Part shown: positions 1 to 8,382 of the stretch, piece after piece
Layout of the letters: each line of letters opens with the position of its first letter
How positions within the stretch are numbered: the stretch's first letter is position 1
Assembly: GCA_017436255.1 (NCBI GenBank)
Contig: JAFSDK010000058.1
Location: forward strand, 1 to 64,000
DNA length: 64,000 bases
Direction of reading: 5' to 3'
DNA from: Clostridia bacterium
GTDB taxonomy: Bacteria > Bacillota > Clostridia > Oscillospirales > Acutalibacteraceae
Position numbers and translations under genes: made by a program
Notes under the pieces: model-generated
Told to the model about the DNA's origin: nothing
The model's input: only the letters and a program-made list of their open reading frames with translations
Database searches by the model: none

Positions 1-257
1 AATTTGCTCGAAAAAGTGAATTTTTGCGGTCTAATGTGTTAAAAAGGCACGGTATGCGTCAGCATTACCGTGCCTTTTCGTCTGTTATCCCACTAAAAAT
101 TCATCTTTTTCGGGTGCGTGCAGTTTTGTAATTTAAAAAATTGTTCTTTTATCGAAGCCGAAAAACCGTAGATATACTGGCGTATTTCAAGGTTTGAGGC
201 AAAGATATAGGGCAATTTTTTATTCCAAAACCAATTTCTCCCTATGTGAACGCTCCG
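1..257 (+). mobile_element. MITE-like repeat, copy 1 (left end outside window)
   Basis: Nearly identical to the repeats at 31398-31674 (opposite orientation) and 61508-61785. By comparison with copy 3, about 20 bp of the left terminus lies before the window. The right terminus ends CTATGTGAACGCTCCG, the inverted counterpart of the CGGAGCG-TCACATAGGGA left end. No transposase is encoded. An internal hairpin (GGCACGGTA/TACCGTGCC, about 47-80) is flanked by A and T runs. Immediately right of the element lies AAAACGGGCTATTTT, which looks like one arm and the T-run of a terminator, so this copy probably also split a terminator (the other arm is outside the window). Non-autonomous mobility is inferred from copy number and the terminal inverted repeats. 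Confidence 0.8.
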
Positions 258-282
258 AAAACGGGCTATTTTAATTTTTATT

Positions 283-1992
283 TTATTTTAAAAGATTTGC
301 AACATTATCAGATAGGTTTTCTAATTTAGTGAGTGCTGCAGATTTTGAAATATCGTGTGCACCAACGTAAATTTTAATTTTGGGCTCGGTACCTGAAGGA
401 CGGAATATAACCTTGCTATAATCCTCTAAAGTAAATGCAACAACGTTTGATTTAGGTAAGGTTATATCTTTACTAGTACCGCTAACAAAATTTGTAGCGA
501 TTGATTTTTGATAATCCTCAATAATTATTACTTTGTTACCAACAATTTCTGACGGAGGATTTTCATGTAATTTATTCATGATTTTACCCATTGTTTCCAT
601 ACCGCTTTGTCCTTCAAATGCAAAACTTTTTTGTGAATTAAGGTAGTAACCATACTTTTTGAACAATAAATCAAGTTGGTCAAGTAAAGATAGACTTTTT
701 GATTTATAATATGCCGCCATTTCACAAATAAGCATTGAGGCAACAACTGCATCTTTATCACGTACATAACTGCCGGGGAGATAACCGTAACTTTCTTCAA
801 AACCAAAAATATAGCGATTTTCTTCATTTTTGTTTTCAAGCAAAGCAATTTGCTCACCAATAAATTTGAATCCGGTTAAAACGTTTATAAGTTGACAATT
901 ATACTCGTCAGCAATTTTCTGACAAATCTCAGTGGTAACGATCGTTTTAATTGCAATTGGATTTTGAGGTAATGTGCCTTCTTGAGTACGTCTTTCGAGA
1001 ATATAGTTTAAAATTAATGCGCCAACGTCATTGCCTGAAATTAGGGTGTATTCATTGCCATCTTTAACGGCAATACCAACACGATCGGCGTCGGGGTCTG
1101 TGGCAAGTAAAAGGTCGGCATTATTTAATTTGGCAGCTGCCAAAGCGAGTTCAAATGGTTGCTTAATTTCAGGATTTGGATATGGTGCGGTAGGGAAGTT
1201 GCCGTCCGGTAATTCTTGTTCCTTAACAATAGTAACGTTTTTAATACCAATTCGATCCAAAATAGCGCGAACAGGTTTATTACCGGTTCCATGAAGTGGG
1301 GTATAGATAACGTTTAATGAAGAAAGATCTATATTCTTATCGCGTACAGATTGTTTTTCAACCTCGTCTAGATATTCCTCAATTAACCATTGTTCAATGT
1401 ATTCTATATTACCTGATTCAACCGCAGTCGCAAAGTCGATTGATTTAATATCTTTAAAGTAATCAATTTTTGCCATTAGGTTCAAAATATAGTCAGCGGC
1501 ATCAGGTGGCATCTGGCAACCATCTGAGCCATAGGCTTTATAGCCGTTATATTTTGCGGGGTTGTGGCTTGCAGTAATAACAATTCCGGCATCGCATTTA
1601 AGGCGTCTTACTGCAAAAGAAAGCATAGGGGTTGGCATTAATTCTTTGTATATATAAACCTTTACTCCGTTTGCTGCCAAAATTGATGCCGCAGTTTGCG
1701 CAAACAAGTCCGACTTAATTCGGCTATCATAAGCAATTGCCACACTTGGATTTTCAGAAATAGAATTTACGTAACCTGCAAGTGCTTGTGTGGCTCGGCC
1801 GACGGTATATACGTTCATGCGATTTATACCTGCGCCAATAATGCCTCGTAATCCGGCTGTGCCAAACTCAAGCTCGGTGTAAAAACGATCGGAAATCTCA
1901 TCCTCATTATTTTTGATAGAGTTAAGTTCATTTATTAAGTCGATGTCATCAGTTGCGTTATTACGCCATTGATTAAAGATTTCAGTATACAA
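283..1992 (-). CDS. pgcA: Phosphoglucomutase/phosphomannomutase (alpha-D-phosphohexomutase family)
   Basis: 569-residue cytosolic enzyme interconverting hexose 1- and 6-phosphates for glycogen, cell-wall and sugar-nucleotide metabolism. All four family signatures are visible: the phosphoserine loop TASHNP (Ser142), the Mg-binding loop DPDADR near residue 300, the sugar-binding loop FGFEESYG near 400, and the phosphate loop RPSGTEPKIK near the C-terminus. Length and layout match the Firmicutes PgcA type. The start appears to be TTG at 1992, preceded eight bases upstream by a strong GGGGGG ribosome site. It is transcribed divergently from sigH, and its terminator region adjoins repeat copy 1. 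Whether glucose or mannose phosphate is preferred cannot be read from sequence. Confidence 0.93.
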   Translation of the reverse strand: MYTEIFNQWRNNATDDIDLINELNSIKNNEDEISDRFYTELEFGTAGLRGIIGAGINRMNVYTVGRATQALAGYVNSISENPSVAIAYDSRIKSDLFAQTAASILAANGVKVYIYKELMPTPMLSFAVRRLKCDAGIVITASHNPAKYNGYKAYGSDGCQMPPDAADYILNLMAKIDYFKDIKSIDFATAVESGNIEYIEQWLIEEYLDEVEKQSVRDKNIDLSSLNVIYTPLHGTGNKPVRAILDRIGIKNVTIVKEQELPDGNFPTAPYPNPEIKQPFELALAAAKLNNADLLLATDPDADRVGIAVKDGNEYTLISGNDVGALILNYILERRTQEGTLPQNPIAIKTIVTTEICQKIADEYNCQLINVLTGFKFIGEQIALLENKNEENRYIFGFEESYGYLPGSYVRDKDAVVASMLICEMAAYYKSKSLSLLDQLDLLFKKYGYYLNSQKSFAFEGQSGMETMGKIMNKLHENPPSEIVGNKVIIIEDYQKSIATNFVSGTSKDITLPKSNVVAFTLEDYSKVIFRPSGTEPKIKIYVGAHDISKSAALTKLENLSDNVANLLK

Positions 1993-2097
1993 TGATTTTT
2001 GCCCCCCGTATATTTTATTTATTTATTTTAATATTAAATATATAGTATGTCAATAATATAATTAAAATATGCGAAAATATGCACAAAAAATTTTCAC

Positions 2098-2126
2098 TTG
2101 ACAAAACTTATTTTATGAAGTATTAT
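2098..2126 (+). promoter_or_regulatory. Sigma-A-type promoter of sigH
   Basis: TTGACA (2098-2103), 17-base spacer, TATTAT (2121-2126), ending 38 bases before the sigH start codon. A near-consensus vegetative promoter. Confidence 0.75.
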
Positions 2127-2163
2127 TAATATAATTATAAAGCAATATTGTTGTGGTGCATTT

Positions 2164-2742
2164 ATGAAGGTTTTAAATTATGAAGAATGTTTAAAAATGT
2201 CCGATGAAGATTTAGTTTACGTAATTAAATCCGGCAATGATAGCCTTCTTCATATTTTAGTGGGTCGTTACACCCCTATGATTAGGGTAAAAGCACAGGA
2301 ATTTTCTGCATCATATGGTATTGATATTGACGACATGATTCAGGAAGGTTTAATCGCCTTGTATTCAGCCGTTAAGGTCTATAAAAAAGACGTTTCTTTA
2401 TTTTCAACCTTTGCTTCGGTGTGTATTAAAAGGGGATTACTTTCTTTTTGTCGCAGTCAGACTAGAAAAAAAGATATACCTCGTGATAAATTAATTTATT
2501 CCGATTACGACGTTGAAATTGCTGAGGTTAAAAGTCCAGAGGCCATTTTAATTGAGAAAGAAGAGTCCTTTATTTTAACCGAGGATATTAAGAAAATTCT
2601 ATCCCCACTTGAATATAAAGTTCTAATTTCGTTTATTGAGTTTAATTCATATGAAACCATTGCAAAGCATTTGGAAATAAGCGTAAAATCTGTCAACAAC
2701 ACTATGTGTCGTGTTCGCCGTAAGATTAAGGATTTATATTGA
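2164..2742 (+). CDS. sigH: RNA polymerase sigma-H factor (early sporulation/stationary phase)
   Basis: 192-residue sigma-70 family protein. Region 2 is visible around residues 30-95 (YTPMIRVKAQEF, DIDDMIQEGLIALYSAV, FSTFASVCIKRGL), followed by a region 4 helix-turn-helix at about 140-190 (LSPLEYKVL, ETIAKHLEISVKSVNN). The pattern and the basic linker SQTRKKDIPRDKL resemble Bacillus SigH/Spo0H more than ECF factors. In sporulating Firmicutes this factor drives early genes such as spo0A and spoIIA. The ribosome site before ATG 2164 is weak. The window also carries spoIIGA-sigE, spoIVA and spoIIM, supporting a complete sporulation programme. Confidence 0.85.
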   Translation: MKVLNYEECLKMSDEDLVYVIKSGNDSLLHILVGRYTPMIRVKAQEFSASYGIDIDDMIQEGLIALYSAVKVYKKDVSLFSTFASVCIKRGLLSFCRSQTRKKDIPRDKLIYSDYDVEIAEVKSPEAILIEKEESFILTEDIKKILSPLEYKVLISFIEFNSYETIAKHLEISVKSVNNTMCRVRRKIKDLY

Positions 2743-2763
2743 TTATTGCAATCATTTAAATAT

Positions 2764-2823
2764 GCCTTCGTAGCTTAATGAGGAGAGCGTAAAAAGATGG
2801 CGGTGCAATTCCGTCCGGGGCCA
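2764..2823 (+). other. tRNA-like sequence lacking an anticodon arm, 5' of the zinc-ribbon gene
   Basis: The stretch resembles a tRNA with its middle removed. GCCTTCG is followed by TA and a D-arm (GCTT, loop AATGAGGA, GAGC; 2773-2788). Only about nine A-rich bases follow (2790-2798) before a T-arm (GGCGG, loop TGCAATT, CCGTC; 2799-2815) and CGGGGCCA. The T-loop differs from the canonical TTCAATT by one base. No anticodon stem-loop fits, and acceptor pairing is poor, with several G-T pairs and a mismatch. It could be a decayed tRNA or a tRNA-mimicking 5' leader of the next gene, whose ATG lies 29 bases downstream. This is base-level reading only. Confidence 0.5.
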
Positions 2824-2852
2824 AATAAACCAACTGAGAGAGGTAAAAAAAG

Positions 2853-3146
2853 ATGTTTGAAGACAAGACTTTAGTTTGCAAGGACTGCGGAGAAGAATTC
2901 GTATTCACTGCAAGAGAACAGGAATTCTATGAATCCAAAGGCTTTGTGAATGAACCGCAACGCTGCAAGCCCTGCCGTGACAAGCGTAAAAATGCAGGCA
3001 GAGCACCACGTGAATTCCATGAAGCAGTATGCAATGCTTGCGGTGGTGTTGCCAAGGTTCCCTTCATTCCGCGCGATGATCGTCCTGTATATTGCAGCGA
3101 GTGTTTTGCAAAGATGAAAGAAAACGAAAATACAGACGCTGAATAA
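2853..3146 (+). CDS. Small double zinc-ribbon protein (zf-trcl-like)
   Basis: 97-residue acidic/basic protein with two zinc-ribbon units. The first uses C9-x2-C12 (VCKDCGEEF) with a later CKPC pair; the second uses VCNACGG and YCSEC near the C-terminus. Such proteins are common in Clostridia and resemble the Pfam probable zinc-ribbon family zf-trcl; their function is unknown. The start ATG 2853 is preceded by a GAGAGAGG ribosome site. The gene sits just after the tRNA-like sequence and is closed by an intrinsic terminator, so it is probably monocistronic. Nucleic-acid or ribosome binding is plausible for such folds but not shown here. Confidence 0.8.
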   Translation: MFEDKTLVCKDCGEEFVFTAREQEFYESKGFVNEPQRCKPCRDKRKNAGRAPREFHEAVCNACGGVAKVPFIPRDDRPVYCSECFAKMKENENTDAE

Positions 3147-3166
3147 GTATATTTTTTGTAATTTCG

Positions 3167-3195
3167 CCACCCATATTTATGGGTGGTTTTTCTTT
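3167..3195 (+). terminator. Intrinsic terminator after the zinc-ribbon gene
   Basis: Perfect 8-bp stem CCACCCAT/ATGGGTGG with a four-base loop, followed by a T-rich tail. Confidence 0.85.
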
Positions 3196-3224
3196 TATTT
3201 ACATTTTATTAACCAAAATTTTAA

Positions 3225-3254
3225 TTGACATGGTAAACTAAAATATAGTATTGT
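3225..3254 (+). promoter_or_regulatory. Candidate promoter of the two-component/htrA operon
   Basis: TTGACA (3225-3230) followed by TATTGT (3249-3254) at 18-base spacing. The -35 is perfect; the -10 is approximate. Confidence 0.5.
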
Positions 3255-3274
3255 TAATTAAAGGAGTGATGATT

Positions 3275-3961
3275 TTGACAAATGCTAAAATTCTTATTGT
3301 AGATGATGATATTAACATTTGCGAATTATTGCGGTTGTATGTTGAAAAAGAGGGATTTTCTGCTATTGTTGCAAATGATGGCGTTGCTGCTGTTGATATG
3401 TTTAAACAGAATTCGCCTGATTTGATTTTATTAGATATTATGCTGCCTAAACTTGATGGTTGGCAAGTTTGCAGAGAAATCAGAAAAAATTCGGTTGTTC
3501 CAATAATTATGCTTACAGCCAAGGGTGAAGTATTTGATAAGGTTTTAGGACTTGAACTTGGCGCCGACGATTACGTAACAAAGCCTTTTGAAACCAAGGA
3601 GATTATTGCAAGAATTAAGGCCGTTTTGCGTAGAACAAAACAACAAAGTGATTCGGATATTAAAGAAGTTAAATATGATAAACTAAGGATAAATCTTACT
3701 AATTATGAATTGGTTGTAGATGGTAAAAATATTGATACCCCGCCAAAAGAACTCGAATTAATTTACCATTTGGCAAGTAATCCAAACCGTGTATTTACTC
3801 GTGACCAACTTCTTGATGAAGTTTGGGGATTTGATTATTATGGTGATTCGCGTACCGTTGATGTACATGTTAAACGACTTAGGGAAAAACTTGAAAACAT
3901 CTCTGAATTTTGGTCGCTAAAAACAGTTTGGGGCGTTGGCTACAAATTCGAACTTAAATAA
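3275..3961 (+). CDS. OmpR/PhoB-family response regulator
   Basis: Two-domain transcription factor. The receiver domain (about 1-120) has the acidic pocket VDDD, phospho-acceptor Asp54 in LILLDIMLP, and the conserved Lys in YVTKPF. A C-terminal winged-helix DNA-binding domain (about 130-228) ends in SRTVDVHVKRLREK and VWGVGYKF. The open frame extends upstream to 3251, but AAAGGAG (3260-3266) is well placed for a TTG start at 3275, giving the typical MTNAKILIVDDD N-terminus. ATG 3269 is only two bases from that site. It forms an operon with the kinase (12-base gap) and the HtrA-like protease, suggesting an envelope-stress or cell-wall signal. The exact signal is unknown. Confidence 0.9.
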   Translation: MTNAKILIVDDDINICELLRLYVEKEGFSAIVANDGVAAVDMFKQNSPDLILLDIMLPKLDGWQVCREIRKNSVVPIIMLTAKGEVFDKVLGLELGADDYVTKPFETKEIIARIKAVLRRTKQQSDSDIKEVKYDKLRINLTNYELVVDGKNIDTPPKELELIYHLASNPNRVFTRDQLLDEVWGFDYYGDSRTVDVHVKRLREKLENISEFWSLKTVWGVGYKFELK

Positions 3962-3973
3962 ATAGGGGGATTT

Positions 3974-5404
3974 ATGCGTTTAAAACTTTTTAAAAAGTTA
4001 GCAGTAACGATCGGCATTGTAATTTTAATAAGTATGTCGGTCATTGTTATGATTCTTAGTATTGTTATTTCTAATTATTTTTCGAATGAGAAGTATGCGG
4101 AGTTAATTCAAAACTGCGAATCAGTTGCTGAAATTACCCTTAAGGATATGAATTCTAGTAACTTTGAACGTAATATTTACAATATTATTGCCGTCCAAAA
4201 TAAGGTTTCTAATGTTGATACATTTATATGTGATAATAAAGGCGAGATTATTGTATGTGGTTGTGATAAGTATTACAATAGTGAATGTTCTCATTCGTTT
4301 GGCACAATCAACAATGATATACTTGATTCTGCTTCAAAGGAATATTTTGCTGTTAACAATTTTAATGATTTATATACCGATGCGCATTTTATTGTCGGTA
4401 TTCCGATAAAGGCAGCAGATGGTACAAAATTCGGTTATGTATTTTCGTCAACTTCTGCTCAATCACTTAGAAACCTCATAAGTGAAATTTTTAAAATGTA
4501 TGTAATTTCTGCGATAGTACCAATAGTTTTGATGTTAATTATCGTATATGCAATGACTTATAGATTCACAAAACCGCTAAAACTAATGTCTGTGGCAGCG
4601 CAAGCGATGTCAAGAGGTGACTTTTCAAAACGCATTCCTGTAATGAGTGATGATGAGATTGGCGAACTTTCAATTTCATTCAACAATATGACCAACTCAT
4701 TGTCAAAACTTGAAAAAATGAGACGAAGTTTTGTGGCAAACGTTTCACACGAACTCAGAACACCGATGACTTCCATATCAGGATTTATCGATGGCATACT
4801 TGACGGCACTATTGCAGAAGATAAACAGGAGTATTATTTAAAAATTATATCAACCGAAGTGAAACGGCTTTCTCGTGTTGTTGAGTCAATGTTAAGTCTG
4901 TCGAAACTTGAATCGGGTGAAGTTTCACTTAATCCGGTGATGTTTAATTTATCGGATACCATTGTTGACGTTGTTGTAAGTCGTGAGAAGGAAATTGAGG
5001 GTAAAAATCTTACCATTACCGGACTTGATTCGCTTGAAAAAACGTTTGTGTATGCAGATTATGACCTAATTTATCAGGTTGTATATAATCTAGTTGATAA
5101 TGCTGTCAAATTCACGGATGAATCTGGTGAAATTAGCTTTTCGGTCTCTACCGATTCTAAATTTACAAAATTTAGTGTTAGAAATACTGGGTGTGGTATA
5201 CCGCAAGAGAATTTAGGTAATATTTTTGATAGATTTTATAAATTAGATAAATCTCGCTCTACTAACAAAAACAGTGTTGGTTTAGGTCTTTATATTGTGA
5301 AAACTATCATTAATATTCACCACGGTACAGTATCGGTTGCCAGCAAGGAAGGTGCTTTTACAGAATTTACTGTAAATTTACCGCTAAATAGAGTTAAACA
5401 TTAG
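3974..5404 (+). CDS. Sensor histidine kinase (TM-sensor-TM-HAMP-HisKA-HATPase)
   Basis: 476-residue membrane kinase partnered with the upstream regulator. Transmembrane segments lie at about residues 8-33 and 172-195 and bracket an extracellular sensor of about 140 residues. HAMP follows (about 195-250), then the H-box NVSHELRTPM with phospho-acceptor His259. The ATPase domain has N-box NLVDNAVKF, G1 NTGCGIP, F-box FDRFYKLD and G2 GLGLYIV. There is no PAS domain, so it is closer in architecture to CssS- or PhoR-like kinases than to WalK. The 12-base gap from the regulator and 11-base gap to the htrA-like gene indicate co-transcription. The ligand is not predictable. Confidence 0.92.
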   Translation: MRLKLFKKLAVTIGIVILISMSVIVMILSIVISNYFSNEKYAELIQNCESVAEITLKDMNSSNFERNIYNIIAVQNKVSNVDTFICDNKGEIIVCGCDKYYNSECSHSFGTINNDILDSASKEYFAVNNFNDLYTDAHFIVGIPIKAADGTKFGYVFSSTSAQSLRNLISEIFKMYVISAIVPIVLMLIIVYAMTYRFTKPLKLMSVAAQAMSRGDFSKRIPVMSDDEIGELSISFNNMTNSLSKLEKMRRSFVANVSHELRTPMTSISGFIDGILDGTIAEDKQEYYLKIISTEVKRLSRVVESMLSLSKLESGEVSLNPVMFNLSDTIVDVVVSREKEIEGKNLTITGLDSLEKTFVYADYDLIYQVVYNLVDNAVKFTDESGEISFSVSTDSKFTKFSVRNTGCGIPQENLGNIFDRFYKLDKSRSTNKNSVGLGLYIVKTIINIHHGTVSVASKEGAFTEFTVNLPLNRVKH

Positions 5405-5415
5405 GAGAATTTTGA

Positions 5416-6711
5416 ATGAACGAAAACAATAATTTAAATAATGAATTTGAGAATTTTGATGATGATTTTGCTCAAATAGTTGTTAATAACGACCCTGATG
5501 AAATTATCACCGATACAATTATTGAAATTAACGAAACCGATACTGTAAATAAGTCTAGCCGAAAGGGTATGCGAGTATTTATTGTGGCACTTTGCATTAT
5601 TGTGGCGCTAAGTATTGCTATTACTGGCGGATATATAGCGGGTAGATACTCTGTACGCTCCAGCAATAATGACGGAACTCTCATTGAATTATTTTCAAAA
5701 TCTGATTCGGAAAAATATTCAGCAGAGGTAATTTATCAACAGGTCAATAAGTCTGTTGTTGGTATAGTAATTTATAATAGTGAAGGCATAAAAGGTTACG
5801 CAAGTGGTGTAATTTATTCCGAAGATGGATATATTGTTTCTAATGACCACATATACGAGGACGCACCAAATGCCAAGTTTAAAATATACACCTATGACGG
5901 CAAGGTTTATAACGGAACCTATCTTGCAGGCGATACAAGAAGTGATTTGTCGGTTATCAAGGTGAATTCTTCGGGATTTTTCCCCGCAACATTTGGTGAC
6001 TCGGCTGAGATTACCTGTGGTGAACAGGTGCTTGCCATAGGCAGACCGAGCGACGCAACCTCTGCCTCGTCAATTACAAGCGGTATCGTATCATATGTAA
6101 ATCGTCGTGTTAGAAATGCGACTAACTATTCATCAAAACTAATCCAAACCGACTCGGCTATTAATCCCGGTAGTTCGGGCGGTGCGCTTGTTAATATGTA
6201 CGGACAGGTAATTGGTATTACTTCTTCAAAACTTGTTGGTGAGGATTATGAAGCCGTTGGGTATGCTATACCTAGTGCTACCGTAAAAGAGATTGTTGAA
6301 TCATTGATTAAAAACGGCAAGGTTGTGGGTCGTTCCCGACTTGGTGTATCATATCAAGAGGTGGATAGTGTTACGGCAGAAATCGGCGGCAGTAAAATCT
6401 TCGGTTTGAAAATTGCCGAGGTTAGTAAAGATAGCGACCTGTACGGTAAGGTTAAGGAAGGAGATATAATTACTCACGTAAATGGCAAAGCTATTCTGTA
6501 TGACGATATTATTCTTGATATTATTGAAAATAATATGCCCGGTACGGAAATTACCTTGACAGTTGTAAACTCATCGCAAAAAAACATAACATTGAAATGT
6601 AAATTACTTACCTACGAAGGTGAGTCTAGTTATAAAACTACACCCAATGCACTCACGCCAGACGGCGATAGCTCATCGGGTGGCACGTTTGATTTTCCAT
6701 ATGGTAATTAA
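5416..6711 (+). CDS. HtrA/DegP-family membrane-anchored serine protease with PDZ domain
   Basis: 431-residue protein. An acidic N-terminal cytoplasmic tail of about 50 residues is followed by one transmembrane helix (about 52-75), a trypsin-like protease domain, and a C-terminal PDZ domain (about 305-395). The catalytic triad is readable: His145 in SNDHIYED, Asp177 in DTRSDLSVIKV, and Ser254 in NPGSSGGAL. The family degrades or refolds misfolded exported proteins. Its position after a two-component pair parallels htrA genes controlled by envelope-stress kinases, so regulation by that pair is a reasonable inference. The serine- and glycine-rich C-terminus looks unstructured. A terminator follows directly. 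Confidence 0.92.
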   Translation: MNENNNLNNEFENFDDDFAQIVVNNDPDEIITDTIIEINETDTVNKSSRKGMRVFIVALCIIVALSIAITGGYIAGRYSVRSSNNDGTLIELFSKSDSEKYSAEVIYQQVNKSVVGIVIYNSEGIKGYASGVIYSEDGYIVSNDHIYEDAPNAKFKIYTYDGKVYNGTYLAGDTRSDLSVIKVNSSGFFPATFGDSAEITCGEQVLAIGRPSDATSASSITSGIVSYVNRRVRNATNYSSKLIQTDSAINPGSSGGALVNMYGQVIGITSSKLVGEDYEAVGYAIPSATVKEIVESLIKNGKVVGRSRLGVSYQEVDSVTAEIGGSKIFGLKIAEVSKDSDLYGKVKEGDIITHVNGKAILYDDIILDIIENNMPGTEITLTVVNSSQKNITLKCKLLTYEGESSYKTTPNALTPDGDSSSGGTFDFPYGN

Positions 6712-6715
6712 AAAA

Positions 6716-6735
6716 ACTCCCTTCGGGGAGTTTTT
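6716..6735 (+). terminator. Intrinsic terminator after htrA
   Basis: 6-bp stem ACTCCC/GGGAGT with a TTCG tetraloop, followed by TTTTTCTTT. Confidence 0.88.
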
Positions 6736-6746
6736 CTTTATTTTAT

Positions 6747-6779
6747 TTGACAAAATTTTTCGCTACTATATTGTATAAT
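6747..6779 (+). promoter_or_regulatory. spoIIG-type promoter with extended spacer (candidate Spo0A-dependent)
   Basis: Perfect TTGACA (6747-6752) and perfect TATAAT (6774-6779) separated by 21 bases instead of 17. In Bacillus subtilis the spoIIG promoter is known for a 22-base spacer that makes it dependent on phosphorylated Spo0A. TTTGACA here differs by one base from the inverted Spo0A box TTCGACA and overlaps the -35. The promoter immediately precedes spoIIGA-sigE. Confidence 0.7.
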
Positions 6780-6798
6780 ATATTCGGGCGGTGATCAT

Positions 6799-7632
6799 AT
6801 GGTGATTTATGCAGATATTTTAATAATTGTTAACACAATTATTGATTATTTTATTTTGCTGTTAAGTGCCCTAATAAGTAAATGCAGTTACAAAAATTTC
6901 AGAATGCTTTTGGCAGCTTTTATGGGAGGCTTATCATCGTTATATATTTTTTTGCCGCAACAGCCATTTATTTTTGAGATTATATTTAGATGTTTTAGTG
7001 CTTTTATCATAGTTTTGCTTGCTTTTGGATATAAAAAATTAAAAAATTTTGTCCGTGCGCTACTTTCGTTTACCTTGTCAACTGTAGCTTATGGTGGCGC
7101 AGTTATGGCACTGTGGCTAATTTTTAAGCCGAATAGCATAATAATTAACAATTCATACGTTTACTATGATATCTCAGCTACTTTTTTAATAATTTTTTCA
7201 GTTGTTGTTTATTTAATTATTACTATTGCTAAAACTCTTCTGAAAAGGGAAGCGGTTACCGCAAAAAGATGTGAATTATCAATTCAATTTCAAGATATAA
7301 AGGTAGATATAGTAGGGATTTTAGATACGGGTAATTCTGTATATGACCATTTAGGCGATTCGCCGATTTTTTTCGTTAGCGATAGAACATTTAATAATCT
7401 TTTTAAACATTCATTTAAAGAAATTAAAGAGAATTATAAAGAGCGATATAGGATAATACCGTGCAATACTGTTAATAAAAAAGGACTTCTTGAGGGTATT
7501 AGATGTGATTCTGCTAGAATTAAAACGGAAGTTGGACAATTCGATTTTACAAAACCAATACTGTTAAGAAATGATATAGATTTTAGTGATGATTTTGACG
7601 CTATAATCAATCCTGAAATTTTACTTAGATAA
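6799..7632 (+). CDS. spoIIGA: SpoIIGA, pro-sigma-E processing protease
   Basis: 277-residue membrane aspartic protease that matures pro-sigma-E in the mother cell. The N-terminal half has about five hydrophobic segments (about 4-25, 33-50, 58-80, 85-110, 125-150). The cytoplasmic C-terminal domain holds the catalytic DTGNS motif with Asp176. Length and topology match the family. The next gene, 12 bases downstream, is sigE, the conserved substrate partner. Start ATG 6799 is preceded by GGGCGGTGATC. Activation in vivo needs a forespore signal (SpoIIR), which is not in this window. Confidence 0.9.
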   Translation: MVIYADILIIVNTIIDYFILLLSALISKCSYKNFRMLLAAFMGGLSSLYIFLPQQPFIFEIIFRCFSAFIIVLLAFGYKKLKNFVRALLSFTLSTVAYGGAVMALWLIFKPNSIIINNSYVYYDISATFLIIFSVVVYLIITIAKTLLKREAVTAKRCELSIQFQDIKVDIVGILDTGNSVYDHLGDSPIFFVSDRTFNNLFKHSFKEIKENYKERYRIIPCNTVNKKGLLEGIRCDSARIKTEVGQFDFTKPILLRNDIDFSDDFDAIINPEILLR

Positions 7633-7644
7633 GGAGCAATTGCT

Positions 7645-8349
7645 ATGTTTTTAAAAAGGTTGATAAGTGCAATTTTACTGTTTTTTAGCAATAATAATGT
7701 GCATTACATTAATAGTAATGAAACATTGCCGGCACCTCTTACTTCTGAAGAAGAGAATAAAATTATTGCAGAGTTTTCTGCACGACCAAAATATGCTAAA
7801 GAAAAGTTAATTGTACATAATCTTCGTTTGGTGGTTTATATTGCACGAAAATTTGAAAGTAATACTTCTAATCTTGAAGATTTAATTTCGATTGGTACAA
7901 TTGGTTTAATTAAAGCGGTTAATACATTTCGACCTGATAAGAATATTAAATTAGCTACCTATGCGTCACGTTGTATCGAGAATGAAATTTTAATGTACTT
8001 AAGAAAAAACTCATCGCAAAAGAATGAAATTTCAATTGACGAACCATTAAACGTTGACTGGGATGGTAATGAATTATTGTTATCTGATGTTTTAGGAACG
8101 GAGGGTGATGATATTTGTTTGGAAATTGAACTTGAAGATGAAAAAAATTTATTAAATTCAGTTATTTCTAAATTGTCTTGTAGAGAAAGACAGATAATGC
8201 AAATGCGTTTTGGACTTAACGGATATGAAGAATATACACAGAAGGACGTAGCCGAAACACTTGGGATTTCACAATCATATATTTCACGCCTTGAAAAACG
8301 GATAATTGGAAAACTAAAAAAGCAGATCGAAAATGCACAAACTATATAA
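7645..8349 (+). CDS. sigE: RNA polymerase sigma-E factor precursor (mother-cell sporulation sigma)
   Basis: 234-residue sigma-70 factor. A hydrophobic N-terminal pro-sequence (residues 1-25, [14 protein letters not shown]) fits membrane tethering before SpoIIGA cleavage. Region 2 spans about 50-120 ([42 protein letters not shown]) and region 4 about 175-230 ([36 protein letters not shown]). Both the pro-sequence and adjacency to spoIIGA point to SigE rather than SigG or SigF. sigG, which follows in Bacillus, is absent; mgtE converges instead. Candidate SigE-type promoters occur at spoIVA and spoIIM in this window. Confidence 0.92.
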   Translation: MFLKRLISAILLFFSNNNVHYINSNETLPAPLTSEEENKIIAEFSARPKYAKEKLIVHNLRLVVYIARKFESNTSNLEDLISIGTIGLIKAVNTFRPDKNIKLATYASRCIENEILMYLRKNSSQKNEISIDEPLNVDWDGNELLLSDVLGTEGDDICLEIELEDEKNLLNSVISKLSCRERQIMQMRFGLNGYEEYTQKDVAETLGISQSYISRLEKRIIGKLKKQIENAQTI

Positions 8350-8382
8350 AAATCGGTATTCAAAAAGAATACCGATTTTTTT
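8350..8382. terminator. Bidirectional terminator between sigE and mgtE
   Basis: 12-bp stem AAATCGGTATTC/GAATACCGATTT with an A-rich loop, A-run on one side and T-run on the other. It can end both convergent genes. Confidence 0.85.
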
